The position numbers and the translations under genes are program-made. 64,000 nt of DNA from Candidatus Krumholzibacteriota bacterium (lineage in GTDB: Bacteria > Krumholzibacteriota > Krumholzibacteriia > Krumholzibacteriales > WJIX01): assembly GCA_034520215.1 (NCBI GenBank), contig JAXHNR010000001.1, positions 1,292,560 through 1,356,559 of the forward strand, given 5' to 3'. Under the pieces are notes generated by a model, which was not told the origin of the DNA, ran no database searches, and saw only the letters and a program-made list of their open reading frames with translations. Position 1 is the first letter of the stretch; the number at the start of each line of letters is the position of its first letter. Of this stretch, positions 9,761 through 19,414 are shown one piece after another.

Positions 9761-11692
9761 TTAAAAAAGATGTCCGAGGCTTATATGAATCCAGTAGTCG
9801 GGATTAATGTAAGCTGCCTTATTAACGGGAAATCCGGCATCGACCCTTATCGGTCCGATCGGCGTATAATATCTTAATCCGAAACCGCAACTATACTTAT
9901 AATCAGATAAAGTAATTTCATGAGAATCCTTAAAAATATTGAATTTATTTAATGATAAATCTGTGATGCTATCCCAGACATTACCGCCGTCAAGAAAAAC
10001 CACCCCTCCTATATTTAAATCAGATAAACCGGGAATGTAGAATCTCAATTCAACATTTGTTAACAACAAGACCTGTCCGCCGACCGGTTCACCCCCGGCC
10101 TCAGGGCCGAGAGAATTCTCCTCATAACCTCTAACAGAATTTCCACCACCAATGAAAAACCTGCTTTCTATAGGCAGTCCACTTGAACCAGTCGATGAAA
10201 AGGGTTCAACGTATCCAGCTCTAATCCTATACGCCAAAACTGTCTCATCAAAAATAATATTATAATTCCTATAGGAAGAAATAGCGGAATAGTAATTATC
10301 ATCCCCGCCCAGAAGCCCACCGGAGTATCTCAGCTCCATATTAAAATAATTGCCCTTCTTCGGATTGAAGTAATATTTTCTCGTATCCCTTCTGTACTTT
10401 AGTTTCAGTGAACGTCTTCCCGACTCGCTCGCTTGACCCGTAACGGGATTCCTCTTTATATGCTCAAAAGCATAACTTAACAGAATTAATGTCTGACGGG
10501 AAACATTTCTGGAAATCGCGGCTGTATAACTCATTGAACTGAAAACAGCCGGTAATATCGTAGCATCATCTTCATAATATGCTCCCAGTGAGAATGTGTT
10601 CCATGTCGACAAAATATGCGGAAAACGCAGCTCACCCTCGTACCTGACATATTTTCTATCAAAAACCATATCTGAAAAATTTATTTCATTTTCCTGAAAG
10701 AGGCTAAAAGAATAGGAAGATGTCAATCTCAAACCATATCCTCTATTCAGTAAGTTTCTCTGACCCCATTCAAGAAACATATGGCTCGCGTGAACATTGC
10801 CAACTCCTATTCCTGCCTCAATATAGCCCATTTCTCTTTCGCGCACAGCCAGGTGCAAATCAACAATCCCCTCTTCAAGGTTGAGATCTTCGGGTTGAAT
10901 ATCGACAGATGAGAAACAGCCGGTATTGTACAAATTCTGTTTACTTTGCTGGATTTTCTTAAGGTCGAAATAATCGCCTGGATGTATTGTTAGTTCCCTG
11001 GATACAATCTCCGTGTCTACCTTGCTGTTTCCGGTTATACTAATAGAATCAATCTTAGCTTTTTCCCCGGTCTTTATCTTCCAGATTAGATCAACCTCTG
11101 TAGAATCGATATTAACGTCGTATGAAACACCTGTTCCCAGATACCCCTTCTGAACAAAGAGATTAAATATAGCGTACTGGTCCGTTTTAACTAAATTAGG
11201 ATTGTAAGGATGTCCCACTGTCAATTCCAGAACATCTCTAATTAAACTTTCTGAAATTACTTTGGGATCCTCGATTTCAAGACTTCTGATTCTGGTGCGC
11301 TCCCCTTCATCGATGATAATCTTTATTATAACAGAGTTGCTTTTCTCATCTCTAACCAGTGAACTGAGATTTACTTCAGTCTTGAAAAAGCCTTTCTTTT
11401 TGTAAAAGGACTTAATTCTTTCCAGATCCCGTATCAGGAAGTCTTTTCTGTATCTTGGTTTATTAAAGAAACTTATAAACCCCTTTTCTTTTGTCTGCAT
11501 TTTACTTTTAAGAGTTTTATCATCGAACGTGCGGTTTCCAAGTATAATAATCCGATCTACAACCGGCAGTTCATCATCAAACCCTTCAGCTAAAACATTA
11601 GAGAAGAAACAGACTTCTCCCGAGAAGATTATAAAACTGAGAATGGCTGTTGACAGCGCTTTCCTGATTTTATATAGCATTGAGATTGACAT
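9761..11692 (-). CDS. tamA: Omp85 family outer-membrane assembly protein (TamA/BamA-like)
   Basis: A 643-aa outer-membrane protein taken from ATG 11692. A longer frame to 11794 exists, but its extra residues precede a clear signal sequence (KIRKALSTAILSFIIFSGEV), and that region holds the start of the divergent lipoprotein gene. After the signal come POTRA-type modules (IDRIIILGNRTFDDKTL; the following module near IRSLEIEDPKVISESLI; KIDSISITGNSKVDTEIVS). A C-terminal 16-strand-type barrel follows, with the loop-6 signature GGGNSVRGYEENSLG and a last strand ending in F. The few POTRA domains and the adjacency to tamB favour TamA. With no other copy visible, BamA remains possible. A TTGACG sequence at 11764-11769 is a candidate -35, but a matching -10 is unclear. 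Confidence 0.85.
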   Translation of the reverse strand: MSISMLYKIRKALSTAILSFIIFSGEVCFFSNVLAEGFDDELPVVDRIIILGNRTFDDKTLKSKMQTKEKGFISFFNKPRYRKDFLIRDLERIKSFYKKKGFFKTEVNLSSLVRDEKSNSVIIKIIIDEGERTRIRSLEIEDPKVISESLIRDVLELTVGHPYNPNLVKTDQYAIFNLFVQKGYLGTGVSYDVNIDSTEVDLIWKIKTGEKAKIDSISITGNSKVDTEIVSRELTIHPGDYFDLKKIQQSKQNLYNTGCFSSVDIQPEDLNLEEGIVDLHLAVREREMGYIEAGIGVGNVHASHMFLEWGQRNLLNRGYGLRLTSSYSFSLFQENEINFSDMVFDRKYVRYEGELRFPHILSTWNTFSLGAYYEDDATILPAVFSSMSYTAAISRNVSRQTLILLSYAFEHIKRNPVTGQASESGRRSLKLKYRRDTRKYYFNPKKGNYFNMELRYSGGLLGGDDNYYSAISSYRNYNIIFDETVLAYRIRAGYVEPFSSTGSSGLPIESRFFIGGGNSVRGYEENSLGPEAGGEPVGGQVLLLTNVELRFYIPGLSDLNIGGVVFLDGGNVWDSITDLSLNKFNIFKDSHEITLSDYKYSCGFGLRYYTPIGPIRVDAGFPVNKAAYINPDYWIHISLGHLF

Positions 11693-11792
11693 TCTTTTAT
11701 TCCGGTAGTAACATTTCTGATAGATGAAGAATAAACAATTGAATAATATGAATAATAATGCCTCGTCAAACAAATCATACCGTGAATCAAGC

Positions 11793-12146
11793 ATGTTTTT
11801 TCAACTGTATGGAAAGCGTAAACCTACCCTGATCTTTCTTACAATTATCTTTATGCTAACCATATGCTGTTCAGAAAAAACAAACACCGATAAAGAAATA
11901 ACACGAACTCTTACTTCAGGCGAACGCTATCTCGTTCAGACATATATTAAAATACATAAATTTGAAAGAAATCTCCAAAACAATCCCGAAGAACTGACAA
12001 AAAAACTGAATGAAATAAAAGAAGACACAGATTATAAAAGAATAGAGCTGGTGATATCGAAACTTGAAAAAGAGCCGATAAGGTGGCTCGCGATCTACAA
12101 TAGAATAAACATATTGCTGACAAGAGACTCAAAAAACCCGGAATAA
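11793..12146 (+). CDS. Small putative lipoprotein, unknown function
   Basis: One of only two credible plus-strand genes in the window. From ATG 11793 it encodes 117 aa. A basic N-terminus and hydrophobic core (TLIFLTIIFMLTICC) end at Cys residues that could serve as a lipoprotein lipidation site, although the box is not canonical (Ile before Cys). The remainder is charged and helix-prone, with many Lys, Glu and Asn residues, and matches no family I recognise. An in-frame ATG at 11724 would lengthen it but would place hydrophilic residues before the signal. No convincing Shine-Dalgarno sequence precedes either start. It diverges from the tamA-like gene and converges on rseP, with 63 bp between the stops. 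Coding status is inferred from the signal and composition. Confidence 0.55.
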   Translation: MFFQLYGKRKPTLIFLTIIFMLTICCSEKTNTDKEITRTLTSGERYLVQTYIKIHKFERNLQNNPEELTKKLNEIKEDTDYKRIELVISKLEKEPIRWLAIYNRINILLTRDSKNPE

Positions 12147-12209
12147 TTAGCCCTGATTGTTTAAAATCTCCCTCAAATCAACGCAGAGAAACTACTGAAT
12201 CATCACAAT

Positions 12210-13589
12210 TTAATTGAACACATTGAAAAGATCCATAGCAGTTATCAAAACCATTAATATAATAAGAATTACAAAACCTGCCTGCATCATCACATTTTTT
12301 ACCTTCGGATTAACGGGTCTGCCCGATACTAATTCAACCAGATAGAGCACAAAATGCCCTCCGTCAAACGGTAAAATAGGAAGGAGATTGAATATAGCAA
12401 GATTCAAGGAAAAGAAAGCAATAAAGAGAGACAGGCGCCCAAAACCCCATCTGGCCATATCACCGGCCATTTGCCCAATTCGAATCGGTCCTCCAAGGGC
12501 TTTCATAGACGCGTTTCCGGTTACAAGTTTTTTAAGAAACCCTAAAATAGCAACGGTCATCCTTCCATAGGCGCCGGAGCCCCTTACAACAGCATTAAAA
12601 AAGGATATTTCACGCACTTCATAGTATTGCCCAATCCCGATACCGCCCGCTTCAATAACTTCCAGTTTTTCTCCACTCCCCTTGGGAATATCAATTGACT
12701 CGGGGATAATAACAGCGGATTGTTTTGCACCACTCTGAATCCATACAAATTCGAGCTTCCGGCCGAGGCTATTGTGTATTTTATCTGTAAGATCAGTAAA
12801 TGAAATTATTGACGTATCATTGATTGTCTGTATATACGCCCCGGGTCTTATACCTGCTTCCCACGCGGGGCTGTCGCGCTTTACATCTCCAATTTTAGGC
12901 GGGAATCGCAGATAATACGACAGTCCCAATCTGTATTCGCCGGTTTCCCCGTTAAACTCCGGTGTTACATCTATAGAAAGAGTATCGCCTCTTCTTAGAA
13001 CTTTAAATACCATCTTATTGTCTTTATTGTTTTTAACCAAATAAGACAAATCAGTACCGGCCCTGAAATCTTCACCGTCTACTTCAAGGATTCTGTCTCC
13101 TCTTTCGAAGCCCGCTATCATAGCGGGGGAATTCTCTTTTACATCTCCCACTATCCCAACCCTATTTTCTATAGGAACTCCCTGAGCCCAAACACTTCCG
13201 ATATAAATAAGGAGCCCCAGCAGAGCGTTCATAAGCGGCCCGGCGACGACTATCTGCATTTTCTGAAAGGGTGATTTTGCTCTGAATGTGCGTTCTTCAG
13301 GAACATCATATTCTATATCCGCCTCTTTTGATTCTCCGCCGTATTCCTTCTCATCATTTTCATCTTCCTCGTCATTTTCACCGGCAAACTTGCAATAACC
13401 TCCGAATGGTATAACAGAAATGGCATACTCTGTTTCACCCCATCTTTTCTTAAGCAGTTTTGGCCCAAATCCAAGAGAAAAAGTAACGACATATACATTA
13501 TTAAGCTTTGCCACAATAAAATGTCCAAACTCATGTATGAACACAACCACACTCAGTACAAATAAGAACGCCACGATTGTAAGAAACAT
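12210..13589 (-). CDS. rseP: RseP-type site-2 zinc metalloprotease
   Basis: A 459-aa intramembrane protease that cleaves membrane-anchored anti-sigma factors or signal-peptide remnants. The first membrane helix carries HEFGH (about residues 19-23). Two PDZ domains occupy the middle (VKENSPAMIAGFERGDRI and VKRDSPAWEAGIRPGAYI). The C-terminal membrane region has NLLPILPFDGGH, which supplies the third zinc ligand. GGPIRIGQMAG precedes it, as usual. A notable feature is a strongly acidic stretch of roughly 30 residues (near GENDEEDENDEKEYGGESKE) between the first helix and the PDZ domains. It is last in the rplM-to-rseP run, 10 bp after dxr, the common dxr-rseP arrangement. Confidence 0.95.
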   Translation of the reverse strand: MFLTIVAFLFVLSVVVFIHEFGHFIVAKLNNVYVVTFSLGFGPKLLKKRWGETEYAISVIPFGGYCKFAGENDEEDENDEKEYGGESKEADIEYDVPEERTFRAKSPFQKMQIVVAGPLMNALLGLLIYIGSVWAQGVPIENRVGIVGDVKENSPAMIAGFERGDRILEVDGEDFRAGTDLSYLVKNNKDNKMVFKVLRRGDTLSIDVTPEFNGETGEYRLGLSYYLRFPPKIGDVKRDSPAWEAGIRPGAYIQTINDTSIISFTDLTDKIHNSLGRKLEFVWIQSGAKQSAVIIPESIDIPKGSGEKLEVIEAGGIGIGQYYEVREISFFNAVVRGSGAYGRMTVAILGFLKKLVTGNASMKALGGPIRIGQMAGDMARWGFGRLSLFIAFFSLNLAIFNLLPILPFDGGHFVLYLVELVSGRPVNPKVKNVMMQAGFVILIILMVLITAMDLFNVFN

Positions 13590-13599
13590 ATATCCTCCA

Positions 13600-14766
13600 T
13601 TATATAATTATTGCTTCATTGTGCCTGCCGGCGAGGAAATCTCTCGTCCACCTGTCAGCGGAAAGCACATCTGCCACATCAGTAACAGGTTTACAGTTAT
13701 GCGCTGAAAGCGCCTCTTCAAGCCAATCAATTATCGTCAAGTATCCAATTTTACCCGATAAGAACGTTTCAACGGCAATTTCATCAGCTGCATTCAGTAC
13801 AGCGGGAGCTGTGCCTCCTAACCGTGCCGCTTTCATAGCCAGGTTGAAGGCCGGGAACTTATCTCTTTTGAACTCAATAAACTCCAGAGTTCCAAGTTCT
13901 CCGGGATTTAAAGTTTCCCACGGGAATCGCTGAACCTCGGGATAGTATAACGCGCTCATAATTGGAAGTTTCATGTCAGCCGGAGCCATATGCGCGGACA
14001 GAGATCCGTCCTTCATACGAACAAGGGAATGCACAATAGACTGAGGGTGAATCACGACTCCAATTTTATCATAGGGAAATCCAAACAGCCAGTGTGCTTC
14101 AATTACTTCCAGTCCCTTATTCAAGAGAAGAGCTGAATCAACAGTAACCTTTTTACCCATATCCCATGTTGGATGATCCAGAACACTCTCAACTTTGACG
14201 TTTCTTAGAGAAGCTGAATCCCTTTTATAAAACGGACCGCCCGAAGCGGTTAAAAAGATATTATCAACACCTTCGTTACCACCGGATAGAAGACGAGATA
14301 ATGAAAAATGCTCGCTGTCAACCGGAATTATCCTGTCCAGGATATCATCTAACCTTTTATCGAGTATTTCTCCAGCTGTAACGAGTGTTTCTTTATTAGC
14401 CAGCGCCACTCTACTCCCGGATTCCAAAGCAACAATAGTAGGTACAAGTCCTGAGATACCAACCATCGCGTTTACCACAATATCAGGGGAAAGCTCGGAC
14501 AACAAATCAGTTATACCTTTCTGCCCGTATCCTGCAGCTCTGTCAGTAAGCTCCGGGGTGTCTTTAGTAATCCTGTTAAGGGCTTCTTTGCTCCCCAAAG
14601 CGAAGGAGGCGTGTTTGAAAAGAACAAGCTGTTTTTTAAGCTCTTCTATATTGCTGCCCGCTACCAAGCCGACAACCTTAAATTCATCAACTTGGTAATT
14701 TCTGATTACTTCAACGGTCGATCTTCCTATCGAACCCGTTGATCCAAGTACAACAACAGTTTTCAA
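13600..14766 (-). CDS. dxr: 1-deoxy-D-xylulose 5-phosphate reductoisomerase
   Basis: A 388-aa cytosolic enzyme that converts DXP to MEP with NADPH in the non-mevalonate isoprenoid pathway. The N-terminal Rossmann motif GSTGSIG (residues 8-14) binds NADPH. Metal- and substrate-binding elements include IPVDSEHFS, LTASGGPF and NKGLEVIEAHWLF. Length is normal. It lies between cdsA and rseP with short gaps (14 and 10 bp). Together with uppS upstream it groups isoprenoid supply with undecaprenyl phosphate synthesis. Confidence 0.97.
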   Translation of the reverse strand: MKTVVVLGSTGSIGRSTVEVIRNYQVDEFKVVGLVAGSNIEELKKQLVLFKHASFALGSKEALNRITKDTPELTDRAAGYGQKGITDLLSELSPDIVVNAMVGISGLVPTIVALESGSRVALANKETLVTAGEILDKRLDDILDRIIPVDSEHFSLSRLLSGGNEGVDNIFLTASGGPFYKRDSASLRNVKVESVLDHPTWDMGKKVTVDSALLLNKGLEVIEAHWLFGFPYDKIGVVIHPQSIVHSLVRMKDGSLSAHMAPADMKLPIMSALYYPEVQRFPWETLNPGELGTLEFIEFKRDKFPAFNLAMKAARLGGTAPAVLNAADEIAVETFLSGKIGYLTIIDWLEEALSAHNCKPVTDVADVLSADRWTRDFLAGRHNEAIII

Positions 14767-14780
14767 ATCAACGTCCTCTC

Positions 14781-15668
14781 TCAGCCTTCGAGAAGAAAAT
14801 ATTTCAAAATATAGTATATTACCGGCGCGTTAAACAGCATAGAATCGAAACGGTCGAGAATCCCTCCATGTCCAGGGATGGTATTGGATGAATCTTTTAT
14901 ATTAACATCTCTTTTTATCATCGATTCGACAAGATCTCCAAGTTGGGATACAACAGAACCAATCACAGCTAATCCGACGGCCTCCCATATGGTTATGGAT
15001 GAGAAAATATATTCCCTGGCAACCAGAATTCCAATAATAGAGAGAAGCAGACCCCCAAAAGCCCCTTCTAAGGTCTTCCCGGGAGAAATACCTGGAAATA
15101 ATTTATGTCTTCCCGCTATCGTTCCTAAAGTATATGCGCCGCTATCATAACACCAGGTTAATATAAAAACCAGTATAACAAAAAGAAATCCGTTTTTGTA
15201 ATCGAGATTCATTGAAATGGGTAATTCTCTGAGCATCAAAAGATAGCTGCCCAGCAAGCCAACGTATAGTACTCCGAAAATAGTTACTGAAATATGATAT
15301 AGAGCATAATCTCTTTTTCCCCTTCCGAGTTCTATTATCATAACGGCTATAAAGATAATAACTAACAGGAAAAGAAGATTGTCCGTTTTTCCTTTGGAAA
15401 AGAACACATAAAATGGAATTATAATACCGGCTGTTATTCCAGTTAACTTAGAAGGTTTAATCCCTTTTGCTTCAACCATTCTATAGAATTCCCACAAACC
15501 GGAGATAATCAATATGGTTACAAGAACAAGAAAATACAATCCCCCTTTTCTGGTTATCAACAATATAAAGGGCAAGAATATTATCGATATTATTATTCTT
15601 TTCAGAATAGAACGGGTGCTTACGGAATCACTCTTTTTGTTGCCTTTTATAATCTCATTTTCAGACAT
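14781..15668 (-). CDS. cdsA: Phosphatidate cytidylyltransferase
   Basis: A 295-aa integral membrane enzyme that makes CDP-diacylglycerol from phosphatidate and CTP. It has several hydrophobic helices and the C-terminal CdsA signature SQLGDLVESMIKRDVNIKDS followed by PGHGGILDRFDS, which carry the metal-binding Asp residues. The first 20 or so residues are hydrophilic. It sits 6 bp downstream of uppS in the frr-uppS-cdsA-dxr-rseP order common to many bacteria. Confidence 0.95.
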   Translation of the reverse strand: MSENEIIKGNKKSDSVSTRSILKRIIISIIFLPFILLITRKGGLYFLVLVTILIISGLWEFYRMVEAKGIKPSKLTGITAGIIIPFYVFFSKGKTDNLLFLLVIIFIAVMIIELGRGKRDYALYHISVTIFGVLYVGLLGSYLLMLRELPISMNLDYKNGFLFVILVFILTWCYDSGAYTLGTIAGRHKLFPGISPGKTLEGAFGGLLLSIIGILVAREYIFSSITIWEAVGLAVIGSVVSQLGDLVESMIKRDVNIKDSSNTIPGHGGILDRFDSMLFNAPVIYYILKYFLLEG

Positions 15669-15674
15669 AATTCG

Positions 15675-16436
15675 CTATTCAGATTTAACTCGCCCAAATC
15701 TTCGCTCACGTCCGAGGTATTCACGGATTGAGTCTAACAATTCCAGTCCCCTGAAGTCAGGCCAGAAGATGTCACTTACGACGATCTCGGTATAGGCAAG
15801 CTGCCAGAGTAAAAAGTTACTGATTCTGAATTCTCCTCCCGTTCTAATAAGAAGGTCTGGATCACAGAGCTTAGGTGAATAAAGATAGTTTGAGAAGAGT
15901 TTCTCACCTATTGAGTCAACATCGATACTGCCGTTCTTTACATCCGAGCCAATCTTCTTTACAGCGTCTATGATCTCCGCTTTCCCGCTGTAACTCAAAC
16001 AGAGATTTAGAATGGTCCCTGTGTTGTCTGATAGTTTCTTTATAGTTTTTTCAAGAACTCTTCTGGTATTGCCGGGCAGCATATCGAGTCTTCCCATAGC
16101 CTCAAGTTTGATATTATTATTTTTGAGTTCAAGAAATTCAGACTCCAACGCCTTTTCAAGAAATTTCATTAAGGCTTTTACTTCCCCGGCCGGCCTGTTC
16201 CAGTTTTCAATCGAAAATGTGTACAATGATAAGATTGGAATATCCAGCTTGGCACATGTACTTATAACAGCGCGTACAGACTCTATCCCCGCTTTGTGCC
16301 CTGAAATTCTGGGGAGCATACGCTCCTTGGCCCATCTCCCGTTCCCATCCATTATTATAGCTATATGCCGCGGAAGATTATCTTCAGTTTTGAGTTCTGC
16401 AATATCTTGATCAATTTTTGAGTTCTTCTCTGACAA
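15675..16436 (-). CDS. uppS: Isoprenyl (undecaprenyl diphosphate) synthase
   Basis: A 253-aa cis-prenyltransferase that makes the lipid carrier for cell-wall and polysaccharide precursors. Catalytic region HIAIIMDGNGRWAKER is followed by the GHKAG element. SIENWNRP and the C-terminal DLLIRTGGEFRISNFLLWQ are family hallmarks. The frame begins at TTG 16436 with a purine-rich GAGATGG upstream. No in-frame ATG precedes the catalytic motif, and an upstream ATG is out of frame. It follows frr by 27 bp. Confidence 0.96.
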   Translation of the reverse strand: MSEKNSKIDQDIAELKTEDNLPRHIAIIMDGNGRWAKERMLPRISGHKAGIESVRAVISTCAKLDIPILSLYTFSIENWNRPAGEVKALMKFLEKALESEFLELKNNNIKLEAMGRLDMLPGNTRRVLEKTIKKLSDNTGTILNLCLSYSGKAEIIDAVKKIGSDVKNGSIDVDSIGEKLFSNYLYSPKLCDPDLLIRTGGEFRISNFLLWQLAYTEIVVSDIFWPDFRGLELLDSIREYLGRERRFGRVKSE

Positions 16437-16463
16437 AATTACCCATCTCTATGCAGCAACAAT

Positions 16464-17027
16464 CTAGAACTGCATAATTTCTTTCTCCTTAACCTCACAA
16501 ATCTTATCAAGCTCATTGATAGAATTATTTGTCATCTTCTGCACGTCATCCTCGTACCTGTAGTAATCATCTTCGGAAATACTATGGTCCTTTTCCAGTT
16601 TTTTAAATTCTTCGTTTGTTTGTCGTCTGACATTTCTTATGGCAATTCGACCCTCTTCAACAATTGCTTTTATTCTCTTAACCAGTTCTTTCCTCCGTTC
16701 CTCTGTGAGAGACGGCAGAGGTATACGGATAAAGCCTCCGTCATTCTGTGGATTCAATCCGATATTGGCTGTTTGTATGGCCTTTATAATTTCCGGAGCG
16801 ATCTGCTTTTCCCATGGCTGCACGGTAATAAGACTGGGGTCGGGGACGGCAATACTCGCTACTTGTTTCAAAGGAACTTTTGCCCCGTAATACTCAACCC
16901 TGACACTATCTAAAAGATTTGGGGATGCTTTTCCCGTACGCACGGCGGAAATTTCTTCTTCTGTTTTATCAATAGATTTCTTCATATGAGCTTCAGCTTC
17001 ATTGAATATTTTATCAACCGAATCCAT
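16464..17027 (-). CDS. frr: Ribosome recycling factor
   Basis: A 187-aa protein that with EF-G splits post-termination ribosomes. It shows the three-helix-bundle and beta domain pattern: RTGKASPNLLDSVRVEYYGAKVPLKQVASI, then PEIIKAIQTANIGLNPQNDG and a charged C-terminal helix. Length is exactly family-typical. It lies 11 bp after pyrH, the classical pyrH-frr pair. Confidence 0.97.
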   Translation of the reverse strand: MDSVDKIFNEAEAHMKKSIDKTEEEISAVRTGKASPNLLDSVRVEYYGAKVPLKQVASIAVPDPSLITVQPWEKQIAPEIIKAIQTANIGLNPQNDGGFIRIPLPSLTEERRKELVKRIKAIVEEGRIAIRNVRRQTNEEFKKLEKDHSISEDDYYRYEDDVQKMTNNSINELDKICEVKEKEIMQF

Positions 17028-17038
17028 CGTATACCTCC

Positions 17039-17752
17039 TTATTTTACAATCGTACCCATAGGTTTCCCTTCCAACACCTTTTTCAAATTACCATTCTTCA
17101 GTATATTGAATACCGTAATGGCTATTTTGTTCTCGCGGCAAAGAGCAACCGCGGTCGAATCCATCACTTTCAGTTTCCTTTCCAGTATATCAGTATAACT
17201 GAGAGAAGCTATCATTTCCGCGTCTTTATTAACAACAGGATCTGAATCGTATATACCGTCAACTTTCGTTCCCTTCAGAACAGCTTCCGCGCCAATTTGG
17301 GCAGCTCTAAGGGCCGCGGCGGTATCAGTTGTAAAAAAAGGATTCCCCGTGCCGCCTGCAAGAATAAGTATCTTGCCTTCCTTCAGATACTCAAGAGCTC
17401 TGTGGCTGGTGAATAATTCGGCTACCTGTTCCATAGGTATAGCTGTCAGTACTTCTGAATCGGCTTTAATCCCTTCAAGAGCACTTTTAAGTACCAGAGA
17501 GTTAATTACCGTGGCAAGCATTCCCATATAATCCGCCCTGCATCTGTCTGAATTACCAACGCTGTACTGAGCTCCTCTTAATATATTACCTCCTCCCACA
17601 ACAATCGCTATCTGGATATCGGATTCAGATGCTTCCTTTAACTGAAGGGCTAACTTCTCTATCCGTTCTGAATCAAAAATAACATTTTCACTTCCGAAGA
17701 TTTCACCACTTATCTTGAGCAGCACCCTTCTATAACGGTCGGCTTTCACCAA
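17039..17752 (-). CDS. pyrH: Uridylate kinase
   Basis: A 237-aa amino-acid-kinase-fold enzyme that phosphorylates UMP to UDP. Motifs include LLKISGE (phosphate binding), VVGGGNILRG, the UMP-site region NSDRCRADYMGMLATVIN, and AGGTGNPFFTTDTAAALRA. The frame opens with TTG followed directly by GTG (17752 or 17749); an upstream GAGAGGG could serve either. The gap of about 100 bp to tsf contains no other gene. Confidence 0.96.
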   Translation of the reverse strand: MVKADRYRRVLLKISGEIFGSENVIFDSERIEKLALQLKEASESDIQIAIVVGGGNILRGAQYSVGNSDRCRADYMGMLATVINSLVLKSALEGIKADSEVLTAIPMEQVAELFTSHRALEYLKEGKILILAGGTGNPFFTTDTAAALRAAQIGAEAVLKGTKVDGIYDSDPVVNKDAEMIASLSYTDILERKLKVMDSTAVALCRENKIAITVFNILKNGNLKKVLEGKPMGTIVK

Positions 17753-17854
17753 TTCTCAATCCCTCTCTTTTATAAAAAAACGCAGGAACAAGCAAATCCC
17801 GCGCTTTTTCAGACATAAACTTATTTATTGCTTAAAATAGTATTCAGGGCTTCA

Positions 17855-18448
17855 CTACTCCCCAACTTCAAACCTGGCAAAACGCTTAATTGCAATATTT
17901 TCACCAAGTTTACCAATTACTTCCTTTACAAGTTCTTCAATTGTTTTTTTATCATCTTTTACAAAGGGCTGTCCGAGTAAACACACTTCATCATAGAACT
18001 TCTCGGTTCTACCTTCAATGATTTTTTCCAAAACCTTCTCGGGTTTACCTGATTTGAGGGCCTGATTTCTGAAGATTTCTCTTTCATTCTCTATTACCTC
18101 GGAACTGATATCCTCCCTCGTAACCGCAATTGGAGACGTTGCGGCAACTTGCATCGCGATATCTTTGCCCAGATTTTGAAATTCCTCTGTACGGGCAACA
18201 AAATCCGTTTCACAGTTTAATTCAACCATTACGGCAATCTGAGCGCCTGGATGAACGTAGGAAAATATTCTGCCCTCGCTTACATCTCTCCCTGAACGCT
18301 TAGCAGCTGCAGATAATCCCTTTTCACGAAGCACTTTGATAGCTTCCTCAATATCACCGTCTGACTCCTGCAGAGCCTTTTTGCAATCCATCATCCCCGA
18401 ACCTGTTCTTTGGCGTAATTCCTTTACCTGTTTAGCATCAATGCTCAT
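17855..18448 (-). CDS. tsf: Elongation factor Ts (short form)
   Basis: A 197-aa nucleotide exchange factor for EF-Tu. The start is set at ATG 18448, preceded by GGAGG at good spacing. The open frame extends to 18505, but those codons are lysine-rich filler overlapping the end of rpsB. The N-terminal UBA-like domain reads [19 protein letters not shown], and the core motif is [10 protein letters not shown]. The protein is the short type seen in Thermus-like EF-Ts, lacking the long C-terminal module of the E. coli protein. It follows rpsB, the standard rpsB-tsf pair. Confidence 0.97.
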   Translation of the reverse strand: MSIDAKQVKELRQRTGSGMMDCKKALQESDGDIEEAIKVLREKGLSAAAKRSGRDVSEGRIFSYVHPGAQIAVMVELNCETDFVARTEEFQNLGKDIAMQVAATSPIAVTREDISSEVIENEREIFRNQALKSGKPEKVLEKIIEGRTEKFYDEVCLLGQPFVKDDKKTIEELVKEVIGKLGENIAIKRFARFEVGE

Positions 18449-18473
18449 TGTAATCCTCCGGATCCATAAATTA

Positions 18474-19307
18474 CTATTTATCTTTTTTTTCTTTTTTATC
18501 CTCATCTGTAGATTTCGAAGTAACTTCTTTCTCTACGGAATCTTTTTCCCTTTTTGATTCTAATTCTTTTTCGGTTTTCTTCTTTTCTTTTTCTTTCTTT
18601 TCCAGAAAATCCTTATTTTTTAAATATCTGCTTCTTCCCTCGATAATCGCGTCGGCGAAAACCCTGGTAAATAACTTTACCGATCTTATAGCATCATCAT
18701 TAGCGGGAATCGCTATATCCGCGTCATCAGGATCACAATTCGTGTCTACCAAAGCTATAATAGGAATATTCAGTTTCTTCGCTTCTTTTACGGCAATCGA
18801 TTCTTTTTTAATATCAAAAGCCAGAAGGCAAGAAGGCATTTTCTTCATATCTCTAATACCGGAAAAAAGCTTTAAGAGTTTTTCTTTCTTTTTACTTATA
18901 TCAAGTCTCTCTTTTTTGGAAAGCTTCTCCCAATCCCCGCTCTCTTCCATCGCGTCTATTTCATCAAGTTTGTCAGCACTCTTCCTTATCGTGTTAAAAT
19001 TTGTAAGAGTTCCGCCAAGCCATCTTTCGGCAACATAGTACATTCCGCATCTTGCAGCGTCTTCCTTCACACTTTTCTTTGCCTGTTTCTTTGTCCCCAC
19101 AAACACCATGTATTTTCCTTCAGATGCTAATGATAGTATTTTCTCATAGGCCTTCTTCAATCTCTCAAGTGTTATCCTGACATCAATTATGTATATTCCG
19201 TTTTGTTCTTTATAAATATAGGGTTTCATTTTGGGGTCCCATCGCCTCTTCTGATGCCCGAAATGAACACCCGCCTCAAGCAGATCCTCTATTTTAATAT
19301 CCAACAA
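18474..19307 (-). CDS. rpsB: 30S ribosomal protein S2
   Basis: A 277-aa small-subunit protein. Family motifs: [42 protein letters not shown], and [24 protein letters not shown]. The last 40 or so residues are a Lys/Glu-rich extension beyond the usual S2 fold. No in-frame ATG is available: AGGAGG at about 19314 is followed by an out-of-frame ATG (19312) and then by TTG 19307, the best start. The ATG opens only a 7-codon frame ending in TAG. The unusual start may bear on translation control. Confidence 0.96.
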   Translation of the reverse strand: MLDIKIEDLLEAGVHFGHQKRRWDPKMKPYIYKEQNGIYIIDVRITLERLKKAYEKILSLASEGKYMVFVGTKKQAKKSVKEDAARCGMYYVAERWLGGTLTNFNTIRKSADKLDEIDAMEESGDWEKLSKKERLDISKKKEKLLKLFSGIRDMKKMPSCLLAFDIKKESIAVKEAKKLNIPIIALVDTNCDPDDADIAIPANDDAIRSVKLFTRVFADAIIEGRSRYLKNKDFLEKKEKEKKKTEKELESKREKDSVEKEVTSKSTDEDKKEKKDK

Positions 19308-19414
19308 TTCATCCTCCTGTATGGTTTATCCTCCATCTCCCTATAAAACAAACCAATCCCGTAAAATCCCGGAACACCACGGTTCGCAAAAAAGAGATGT
19401 GTGAAATTTGAAAT

